From Bacillota bacterium (GTDB lineage: Bacteria > Bacillota > Clostridia > DSM-8532), in contig JAEXPO010000559.1 of assembly GCA_023446675.1 (NCBI GenBank), forward strand, positions 1-6,481: a DNA stretch of 6,481 bases, written 5' to 3'. The notes beneath the pieces were generated by a model. The model saw only the letters and a list, made by a program, of their open reading frames with translations. It was not told the origin of the DNA and did no database searches. How positions within the stretch are numbered: the stretch's first letter is position 1; each line of letters opens with the position of its first letter. The translations under genes and the position numbers were made by a program. Of the stretch, positions 1 through 5,157 are shown piece after piece.

Positions 1-510
1 TCCCTTACCTTGCATGGGGAAGATAAATTCAAACGTCCGGTTTTGGTGGAGAACGATGTGAATGCCGCTATCATGGGACATTGTAAAAACAGGGGTATTG
101 ATAACAGCCAATGCGTTATCGGACTTTACTTTCCCGACAAATACCCTCCCGGAGCCGGTATTTGTATGAACGGCGATATATGGAGGGGCAGAAACGGCCT
201 TGCCGGTGAGATTAAATTCCTGCCTTTGGGGATTCAGTGGGATACCTTTGATTATAATCCTATAGTACTTACGGAAATTGCAGTAAAAACAATCCAGGCA
301 TTCAGCTGCATACTCAATCCGGATAGGATCGTTCTTTACGGCAGCGGCTGCGGCGAAAAGCTCCTGCCTCTGCTGAAAAGCCACTTTACATCCTCACCTG
401 AAGAAATGCTGCTTCCGGAAATCCTGTTTGCCAATAGCATCAGCAGCGACTTTGAGGCTGGAATCATCCACCTTGCCCTAAAGCGAATCCTGGACGCCCC
501 CAGCCTCTAG
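1..510 (+). CDS. ROK-family protein (regulator or divergent sugar kinase), C-terminal part
   Basis: Partial gene: the frame is open from the first base, so the start and roughly the first half of the protein lie upstream; 169 residues are visible, ending at TAG. ROK hallmarks are seen in order: an ENDVN motif (residues 17-21 of the visible part), which in ROK kinases carries the catalytic Asp; a GAGI..NG....RG.NGLAGEI block (51-71), which in the family lines the sugar-binding and phosphate-binding region; and an NPDRIVLYGSG strand near residues 103-113. Two usual features are missing. The GH that normally follows GEI is replaced by KF, and the zinc-binding CxCGxxGCxE loop is absent, giving a short connection. 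GEIxxLPLG is the form I associate with ROK transcriptional repressors rather than glucokinases, so a regulatory or non-catalytic role is plausible (inference). Whether a winged helix sits at the N-terminus cannot be seen. It is convergent with the ABC operon to its right. Confidence 0.85.
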   Translation, partial: SLTLHGEDKFKRPVLVENDVNAAIMGHCKNRGIDNSQCVIGLYFPDKYPPGAGICMNGDIWRGRNGLAGEIKFLPLGIQWDTFDYNPIVLTEIAVKTIQAFSCILNPDRIVLYGSGCGEKLLPLLKSHFTSSPEEMLLPEILFANSISSDFEAGIIHLALKRILDAPSL

Positions 511-545
511 GCTGACCGCCGACTACCGGCACTACTGCCGTCAGT

Positions 546-634
546 TGCTGTCACCTGCTCGTTCCCCGCTTGCACATCATCTGCTGCTACCTGCTCATTC
601 CACTGAGCCTATCTGCTGCTGTCACCTGCTCGTT
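546..634. repeat. degenerate tandem repeat, period 35-36 bp, three copies
   Basis: Three copies of an 18-bp core, TGCTGTCACCTGCTCGTT, begin at 546, 582 and 617. The first and third cores are identical; the middle one differs at three bases. The spacings are 36 and 35 bp. A TTGCAC element follows the core in copies 1 and 3. On the minus strand each unit reads as a related peptide (NEQVTAADRLSG, NEQVAADDVQAG, NEQVTATDGSSAG), but the frame slips by one base between the first and second of these, so no single intact ORF spans them. The repeat fills most of the 152-bp gap between two convergent genes. It could be a decayed minisatellite or the remnant of a coding repeat; function unknown. Confidence 0.75.
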
Positions 635-662
635 TTTACCCGTTTGCACCATACAGCACATA

Positions 663-1475
663 TCAGCTGCTGGCGCTGGAATAACGGCTGACCGCAAACC
701 GGAAAAACAGCTTTAAGACAATAAGCAGCCCTATGGTAATAAACACCGACCAGATCATATGAAAAACACTTAACTGGCCCATTACAAACATGGGGGCGAA
801 ATTCGTAATAATAAACACAGGTATCACAAAGGTACCTATTCCCTTTATAACCCTGTTGTATATGCCCATGGGCATATTGTTAAAATCCCATATAGCCCAC
901 AAAATGGTAAACATCTGATCCGTCTTAACCACCCAAAAGGACAGAAGGGTTGGAAGCATCAGTATGGGGTAGGTTAAAACCACACCCAGTACAGAAAAGA
1001 ACAGGAAGCCTAAAAGTGTTGCGAGATCCAGCGAAAGCTTCAAATTCACCCAGGCCACTACAACCATGGCCACGCCGCCAATAACATTGGGCACCGCAAG
1101 TCCCAGGTCAAAATTTCTGAAGGACACTAAAAACTGAAGCGAACAGGGCTTTGTTATGTAAAAATCAAGATCTCCCGACTGTATCAGCTGGGGCAGCTTT
1201 GCGATATTGGGAAAATAAATGGTATCCATAATTCCAGTTAATATGGTGTACAGGCCAATGCACATGAGCACCTGATACGGTGACATGCCGTTAATGCTTA
1301 CCCCTGCCCCGAATACCACAATAACATAAAGAAGCTTTATAAAAAGAAAGGCTGTTTCAATGAAGACGGATATTAAAAAATTGAACCGGTACTCCATCTG
1401 AGCCATCAGACAGTTTTTCACAAAAACCTTATAGAGCCTTAAATACCTTGCCAGCTTTGTTTCTTTGAATCCCAC
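663..1475 (-). CDS. ABC-2 type transporter permease, COG3694-like (permease 2)
   Basis: A 270-residue polytopic membrane protein and last gene of a three-gene ABC operon. About six hydrophobic segments are visible, near residues 32-56, 66-86, 126-146, 150-182, 213-232 and 238-262. The cytoplasmic-looking motif SGDLDFYITKP (100-110) after the second segment and the Arg-Tyr-rich tail (RYSSASS) are what I recall of the ABC2_membrane_6 / COG3694 family, which pairs with a COG4587 permease and a COG4586 ATPase. The start is GTG at 1475-1473, chosen because a GGGGGAGG ribosome site lies 7 bases upstream. It begins 20 bases after the stop of permease 1, so the two are surely co-transcribed. It shares an EYRFNF motif near the N-terminus with permease 1, suggesting the two arose by duplication. 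The substrate, and even the direction of transport, cannot be told from sequence. The length matches the family, so the gene appears intact. Confidence 0.9.
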   Translation of the reverse strand: MGFKETKLARYLRLYKVFVKNCLMAQMEYRFNFLISVFIETAFLFIKLLYVIVVFGAGVSINGMSPYQVLMCIGLYTILTGIMDTIYFPNIAKLPQLIQSGDLDFYITKPCSLQFLVSFRNFDLGLAVPNVIGGVAMVVVAWVNLKLSLDLATLLGFLFFSVLGVVLTYPILMLPTLLSFWVVKTDQMFTILWAIWDFNNMPMGIYNRVIKGIGTFVIPVFIITNFAPMFVMGQLSVFHMIWSVFITIGLLIVLKLFFRFAVSRYSSASS

Positions 1476-1495
1476 GGTTCTGCCTCCCCCCTCTT

Positions 1496-2305
1496 TCAGC
1501 CGCCTACGGCCACATACTTCTTAAGTCCGGCCTTCCAAACCAGATTCATAACCAGGGCCATAATGCCAATCCAAAGGCACTGTATGCCCAGTCCGAAAAG
1601 AACATTGCTCATTCCCAGCTTGCCTCCCAAAATATTTACCGAGAAGTAAATGGTATATTGGAAGGGAAGATAGCGAAACACCTGCCCGAGGGTGCTTCCG
1701 AAAATGTCCAGAGGAAAAATGCCTCCGCTAAGGGCATTTATGACAAGCCCCGCTATAACAAACAGTCCGGCCGCCTCCGTAATCCAAAAGGCCAGTGCCG
1801 AAAGGGTTGAATAAATAAAGAAATTCAAAAGAAGCGATAACGCAATGGACACCGCAAAAAGGCCGTATTCCGAGGGCAGTGCCCTAAAACCAAAAGTCAG
1901 CCTGAAAATAAGAGAAAGCACGGCTATGAACACGAAAATAATAACGGAGTAAAAGGATTTTTCCCCAAGGTAACAGGACATACGGTAGGGAAGATACCCC
2001 ACAGGCTTAATGACAAACTTGCTGAGTCCCCCGTTTTTTATGTCATCAAGGATTCCGTATTCAAAGCCCCCTGCCACAAGCTTGGATACCAGTGCCGCAA
2101 AAAAGGAATAGATGATCATCTGAGAATAGGTATACCCATAAACATACTCACTTTCCGAGGACTGGAAAATACCGCTCCACATGAAATATTGTATGGTCAG
2201 TGTGAAAATAAAGCTCAGAAAGCCCAGACGAAAGTTAAACCGATACTCCAAAGAGGATTGAAGCCCCAGAGAAAAGGCCTTTTTATATTTGGCCAGAAAC
2301 CGCAT
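1496..2305 (-). CDS. ABC-2 type transporter permease, COG4587-like (permease 1)
   Basis: A 269-residue integral membrane protein and second gene of the operon. Hydrophobic segments lie near residues 26-47, 61-79, 116-138, 146-172, 178-197 and 236-257. Family-like signatures are NGGLSKFVIKP (91-101), in the same place as the LDFYITKP motif of permease 2; GGIFPLDIF (194-202); and LPFQYTIYFSVNIL (213-226). It is expected to form a heterodimeric membrane pore with permease 2, driven by the ATPase encoded upstream. The start is ATG at 2305-2303, preceded at 8 bases by AAAGGAGG (minus strand, 2321-2314). That ribosome site lies inside the last codons of the ATPase gene, and the two reading frames overlap by 23 bp, so translation is probably coupled. 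The family (ABC-2, PF06182-like) is fairly sure; the substrate is unknown. Confidence 0.9.
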   Translation of the reverse strand: MRFLAKYKKAFSLGLQSSLEYRFNFRLGFLSFIFTLTIQYFMWSGIFQSSESEYVYGYTYSQMIIYSFFAALVSKLVAGGFEYGILDDIKNGGLSKFVIKPVGYLPYRMSCYLGEKSFYSVIIFVFIAVLSLIFRLTFGFRALPSEYGLFAVSIALSLLLNFFIYSTLSALAFWITEAAGLFVIAGLVINALSGGIFPLDIFGSTLGQVFRYLPFQYTIYFSVNILGGKLGMSNVLFGLGIQCLWIGIMALVMNLVWKAGLKKYVAVGG

Positions 2306-3287
2306 GGCTCATGCCTCCTTTTGTATAAAGCAATTCAATGCTTTCCTCCAATGGAATGTCTTCAATGGTTATATCCGTTACATTAAACCGTGTGAAAATC
2401 TCCTGTGAAATACGGCTGATATCATTGCGGTCAACCTCAAGCATCGCGCCGGTTTCATTCAGGCTCCGAAGGCTTCCGAAGCTTTCCAGTTCGCTCTTAT
2501 TAAGTGGCTGGCTGCTTGTCATTTTAATGATTTTTTTCTGTCCCAGCGCTTTATTGATGTCGGTAATATCCCCATCATAGACCAGCTCTCCCTGATTGAT
2601 GACAACGGTGCGCCTGCAGAGCTCCTCAATGTCCTTCATATAATGGCTGGTAAGGAGAACCGTGGCCTTTTCCTGCTGATTGTAATATTTCAGAAAGTCC
2701 CGGATATTCTTTTGAGCAATAATGTCCAGCCCAATGGTGGGCTCATCCAAAAAAATCACCTTCGGATGATGTAAAAGGGAGGCAATCAGCTCCAGCTTCA
2801 TACGCTCACCCAGTGAAAGCCGGCGAACCTGTATATTCAAAAGCTCTTTGACACTAAGGTACTCCGAAAGGGCATCCAAGGTTTTTGTGTAATCCCCATC
2901 CTCCAGCTCGTAGATGCATTTGTTGAGATACAGGGACTCAATGGCGGGCAAATCCCACCAGAGCTGGTTTTTCTGGCCCATAACAATTGAAAACTGCTTT
3001 TTAAAAGCATTTTCACGTTTCCAGGGAACATGACCCAGAACTGTTGCCGTACCCGAGGTAGGGTACATGATGCCGGAAAGCATCTTGAGGGTAGTTGTCT
3101 TTCCTGCGCCGTTTGGCCCCAGAAAGCCTATGAATTCGCCTTCCTCTACGGAAAAGCTAATTCCTTTTACTGCATTCCGGGTGAGGCTTTTACGAAAGAA
3201 CAGATTATGCAGAGAGCTTTTTAAGCCCTCCTCCTTCTTGTAATACTGAAAATCCTTTTTTAAATCGTTAACCCTAACAACACTCAT
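2283..3287 (-). CDS. ABC transporter ATP-binding protein, COG4586-like
   Basis: A 334-residue ATPase that powers the two ABC-2 permeases encoded directly downstream. All nucleotide-binding motifs are present: Walker A GPNGAGKT (57-64), a Q-loop region around Q105 or Q108, an ABC signature in the variant form LSLGERMK (157-164), Walker B VIFLDEPTIGLD (177-188) with the catalytic Glu at 182, and the switch His at 215 (TSH). The LSLGERMK..L signature with DEPTIGLD is typical of the COG4586 group that travels with COG4587 and COG3694 permeases. An N-terminal insertion (about residues 15-38, basic) and a C-terminal extension after residue 245 make it longer than a minimal ATPase. The start is ATG at 3287-3285 with TAGGAG a few bases upstream. 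It is the first gene of the operon and overlaps permease 1 by 23 bp. Similar triads are known as uncharacterised or drug/lipid-type exporters; the true substrate is not shown here. Confidence 0.93.
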   Translation of the reverse strand: MSVVRVNDLKKDFQYYKKEEGLKSSLHNLFFRKSLTRNAVKGISFSVEEGEFIGFLGPNGAGKTTTLKMLSGIMYPTSGTATVLGHVPWKRENAFKKQFSIVMGQKNQLWWDLPAIESLYLNKCIYELEDGDYTKTLDALSEYLSVKELLNIQVRRLSLGERMKLELIASLLHHPKVIFLDEPTIGLDIIAQKNIRDFLKYYNQQEKATVLLTSHYMKDIEELCRRTVVINQGELVYDGDITDINKALGQKKIIKMTSSQPLNKSELESFGSLRSLNETGAMLEVDRNDISRISQEIFTRFNVTDITIEDIPLEESIELLYTKGGMSHAVSGQI

Positions 3288-3296
3288 AAACGCTCC

Positions 3297-3319
3297 TATC
3301 CGGTAAGGATAACGTCCTT
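3297..3319 (-). promoter_or_regulatory. two overlapping small hairpins in the leader next to the ATPase ribosome site
   Basis: In the minus-strand leader, AAGGA/TCCTT (3319-3315 with 3309-3305, loop of 5) and TATCC/GGATA (3311-3307 with 3301-3297, loop of 5) share bases and cannot form together. The second stem lies directly before the AGGAG of the ATPase ribosome site. This could tune translation, but the stems are only 5 bp, so it may be chance. Confidence 0.2.
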
Positions 3320-3393
3320 CCTCCCGGGAAAAAAATGAAATTCCAACAAGGAAACAATTCTGCTATGTAAAAATTTTCTTTTCAATTACGTTC

Positions 3394-3422
3394 ATTATAT
3401 AACCCTGAAACCCCTTATACAA
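3394..3422 (-). promoter_or_regulatory. probable sigma-A promoter of the ABC-2 operon
   Basis: On the minus strand a perfect -10 TATAAT (3399-3394) follows a -35 TTGTAT (3422-3417; three of six consensus bases) with a 17-base spacer. Transcription would start near 3387 and leave a leader of about 100 bases before the ATPase ATG at 3287. The surroundings are strongly AT-rich, as expected for a promoter. No sequence-specific operator was recognised. Confidence 0.6.
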
Positions 3423-3515
3423 TTTCAAAATATTATGTTGATATCAAAATTTTAATATATAAAACCCTTGGGGTATTCCAAAGCATTTATGGGCTTGGAT
3501 CTTCACAGGCTTGTA

Positions 3516-3524
3516 TGGTACTAT
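3516..3524 (+). promoter_or_regulatory. candidate extended -10 promoter for the methyltransferase-araC pair
   Basis: TGGTACTAT contains an extended -10 (TGn) followed by TACTAT, four of six bases matching TATAAT. A weak -35 (TTGGAT, 3495-3500) lies 18 bases upstream. It sits inside a 12-bp near-palindrome (3513-3524), which could also be an operator. The start of transcription would be near 3531, about 58 bases before the methyltransferase ATG. Of the plus-strand candidates in the 292-bp divergent gap this is the best I see, but it is weak. Confidence 0.35.
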
Positions 3525-3588
3525 AAATAAAACTCTTTTAAGAATAAATGAAAGGCCCCGCAGCTTTTGAGGGAATAGGGTGAGGGTT

Positions 3589-4221
3589 ATGTCCAATCCT
3601 TGGAAGGAAATTCCACTGTCTGACTACGAAAATCATATGAAGCTGGACACAGTAAGGCAGCTTCAGGCCATGAACACCATGATGAAGGATCAGCTTTGCC
3701 GCTACCCCATTTCAACCGCCATGATTCTGGGAATCGCAGGCGGCAACGGTTTGAACCATGTTGATCCGGATAGGCTAAGGGCAGTTTATGGTGTGGACAT
3801 TAATCCCATGTATCTGGAGCAATGCACTAATAGGTATCCTGAGCTGGAAGGGATCTTTCATCCTCTTGAAACAGACTTAATCGGCGAAATCAGCCATCTG
3901 CCCAAAACGGAGCTGGTGGTCGCCAACCTCTTAATCGAATACATTGGCTGCAAACAGTTCCTGCGAGTTCTTGAACAAACCTCACCGGTGTATGTTTCAT
4001 GCGCCATTCAGGTTAACACCAATGAAGAATTTGTATCCCACTCACCCTACCTTCACGCCTTTGATCGGTTATGTGAAGTTCATTACGCCATTAATGAAAC
4101 CGGTTTAATTAAAGCCATGGAGGAAGCGGGTTATCCATTGGTTTTAAAAGAAGAAACCGGCCTTCCCAATGGCAAAAAGCTTATCCGGCTGGATTTTCAG
4201 CATCACCGGCGCTCACTCTGA
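3589..4221 (+). CDS. class I SAM-dependent methyltransferase-like protein
   Basis: A small soluble protein of 210 residues. A Rossmann-type SAM-binding region is visible: glycine-rich motif I ILGIAGGNG (46-54, a variant without the usual Asp of LDxGxG), then VYGVDINP (67-73) with Asp70 placed to bind the SAM ribose, and a VVANLLIEYIG strand (110-120) in the place of motif IV. The N-terminal NPW..I.LSDYENHM segment recalls a clostridial family annotated only as methyltransferase. The methyl acceptor is unknown. I prefer ATG at 3589 because the segment starting MSNPW looks like a natural start; GTG at 3580 has a better spaced GAGGG (3569-3573) and would add three residues. The stop TGA (4219-4221) touches the ribosome site of the araC-family gene, so the two are co-transcribed and probably coupled. 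It might methylate a metallophore or a precursor, or act in regulation; both are inference. Confidence 0.8.
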   Translation: MSNPWKEIPLSDYENHMKLDTVRQLQAMNTMMKDQLCRYPISTAMILGIAGGNGLNHVDPDRLRAVYGVDINPMYLEQCTNRYPELEGIFHPLETDLIGEISHLPKTELVVANLLIEYIGCKQFLRVLEQTSPVYVSCAIQVNTNEEFVSHSPYLHAFDRLCEVHYAINETGLIKAMEEAGYPLVLKEETGLPNGKKLIRLDFQHHRRSL

Positions 4222-4228
4222 AAGGAGG
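4221..4228 (+). promoter_or_regulatory. ribosome binding site that sets a TTG start for the araC-family gene
   Basis: AAAGGAGG, a near-perfect Shine-Dalgarno sequence, begins at the last base of the methyltransferase stop codon and lies 6 bases before TTG at 4235. The in-frame ATG further upstream (4169) has no ribosome site and would overlap the methyltransferase gene by 53 bp, so TTG is the likely start. Confidence 0.85.
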
Positions 4229-4234
4229 AATTCT

Positions 4235-5056
4235 TTGAAGATAGACATCAACACACTTGCAGAGCATTTTGCCAAAACCTCGTTTCAGGTTGTTGTGGTT
4301 TACCGGGGTATCCGTGAGCCGGGAGCAAGGGCAAAGGATTATACGGATCCCTATCCGGGGTTTGTATTTCCCTTAAGCGGTAAGGCTAAGTTCATTTTTG
4401 AAGGCACGCCCTATCACCTCACTCCCGGAACAGTGGTACACGGAGGCGCGCAAATGGAGCTGGATCGCTACGTTCTGGGAGATACCCGCTGGGAATACCT
4501 GCTTGTGCTGTACCGTATCCTGGGGCCTGAACCGGAAGGCTTTTCACTCCTTACCTCCCATTTTGAACTGCCTACCGGGCATTCCCCCCGTCTTAACGAG
4601 CTGCTTGAACGCTTACGGCAGGTTTCAAGCCAACCAGGAGGTATTCCGGCCTTCCAGACGGAAACCCTTTTTCGCAATGTGCTGGAAGAGATGTTTCTTT
4701 CCGTACGCAGCCGTACAAAGGGGGAGGCTCAGGGACTTTACGAGCAAATCGCAGCCTATATCCACAAGCATTACATGGAACCTCTTTCCATGCCGGGCTT
4801 GGCTGAGCAATACGGCATCAATAAAAACCGTCTGGCCTATTTGTTCTACAAATACGCGCTCATGGGGCCTGGCGATTATTTGCTGAAATACCGCTTAAAC
4901 CGGGCCAAAATTCTTTTGATGACAAGCGGCATGCCGGTGCGCCAAATCGCCCAGGCAGTGGGCTTTAATGACCCCTTCTATTTCAGCAAGGCCTTTAAAA
5001 AGCAATTCAGGCTGTCTCCCAGTGAGTTCCGTGATAAATTCATAAATAATACATGA
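4235..5056 (+). CDS. AraC-family transcriptional regulator
   Basis: A 273-residue cytoplasmic DNA-binding regulator. Residues about 20-95 form a cupin-like ligand-sensing domain with a PGARAKDY...GFVFPLSGKAKFIFEG...LTPGTVV pattern. The C-terminal 100 residues are a classic AraC/XylS domain with two helix-turn-helix units: one near 184-206 (LSMPGLAEQYGINKNRLAYL) and one near 233-256 (MPVRQIAQAVGFNDPFYFSK), followed by FKKQFRLSPSEFR. The start is the rare TTG at 4235, chosen for its ribosome site. It lies 101 bp before a metallophore-binding lipoprotein gene on the same strand. AraC regulators next to siderophore uptake genes (the YbtA, PchR and Btr types) are usually activators that respond to the metal chelate, so it likely controls the 5158 gene and those beyond (inference). 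No terminator separates it from that promoter. TTG start and coupling to the upstream gene suggest a low, tied expression level. Confidence 0.93.
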   Translation: MKIDINTLAEHFAKTSFQVVVVYRGIREPGARAKDYTDPYPGFVFPLSGKAKFIFEGTPYHLTPGTVVHGGAQMELDRYVLGDTRWEYLLVLYRILGPEPEGFSLLTSHFELPTGHSPRLNELLERLRQVSSQPGGIPAFQTETLFRNVLEEMFLSVRSRTKGEAQGLYEQIAAYIHKHYMEPLSMPGLAEQYGINKNRLAYLFYKYALMGPGDYLLKYRLNRAKILLMTSGMPVRQIAQAVGFNDPFYFSKAFKKQFRLSPSEFRDKFINNT

Positions 5057-5057
5057 C

Positions 5058-5091
5058 GAATCCCGAATTATTGCATTCCAATAGAATCCGG
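5058..5091 (+). promoter_or_regulatory. candidate AraC-type direct repeats upstream of the lipoprotein promoter
   Basis: GAATCCCG (5058-5065) and GAATCCGG (5084-5091) match at seven of eight bases with 26 bp from start to start. They lie just upstream of, and partly overlapping, the -35 region of the lipoprotein promoter, where an AraC-type activator would bind. This is a position-based guess; short repeats like this arise by chance. Confidence 0.25.
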
Positions 5092-5104
5092 CTTTTGCTA
5101 TACT
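5076..5104 (+). promoter_or_regulatory. extended -10 promoter of the metallophore-binding lipoprotein gene
   Basis: TGCTATACT (5096-5104) joins an extended -10 TGn to TATACT, five of six bases matching the consensus. At 17 bases upstream the -35 is poor (TTCCAA, 5076-5081; three of six matches), which suits a promoter that depends on an activator such as the AraC-family protein encoded next door. Transcription would begin near 5111. Confidence 0.6.
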
Positions 5105-5114
5105 GAGGCAATAG

Positions 5115-5132
5115 AGTTAGACATAACTAACT
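5115..5132 (+). promoter_or_regulatory. 18-bp inverted repeat, candidate metal-repressor operator
   Basis: AGTTAGACATAACTAACT has perfect 6-bp arms (AGTTAG and CTAACT) around a 6-bp centre. It lies immediately downstream of the predicted transcription start and 13 bases before the GGAGG ribosome site (5145-5149), a position where a bound protein would block transcription. The GTTAG/CTAAC half-sites resemble those of DtxR/IdeR-type iron repressor boxes, though the spacing differs from the classical IdeR box. Binding by an iron-dependent repressor fits the gene's likely function but is inferred. Confidence 0.55.
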
Positions 5133-5157
5133 AAAGATTCTGTTGGAGGAATAGACC

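Noticed and set aside
546..634. Tandem repeat as a CRISPR array
   Set aside because: Units are contiguous and imperfect, with no unique spacers of constant length between identical repeats, and no cas genes are present.
605..637. GAGC/GCTC pairing before TTTTT as a plus-strand terminator for the ROK gene
   Set aside because: The stem is only 4 bp with a 19-base loop, and it falls inside the tandem repeat; too weak to call.
3438..3461. TTGATA with TATATA as a plus-strand promoter
   Set aside because: The spacer is only about 12 bases, too short for a sigma-A promoter.
4169..4234. Upstream ATG at 4169 as the start of the araC-family gene
   Set aside because: It has no ribosome site and would overlap the methyltransferase gene by 53 bp, while TTG at 4235 has AAAGGAGG at ideal spacing.
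4398..4886. Plus-strand 162-codon frame inside the araC-family gene
   Set aside because: It is out of frame with a gene whose AraC domains are unmistakable, and its Trp/Cys-rich translation resembles no family.
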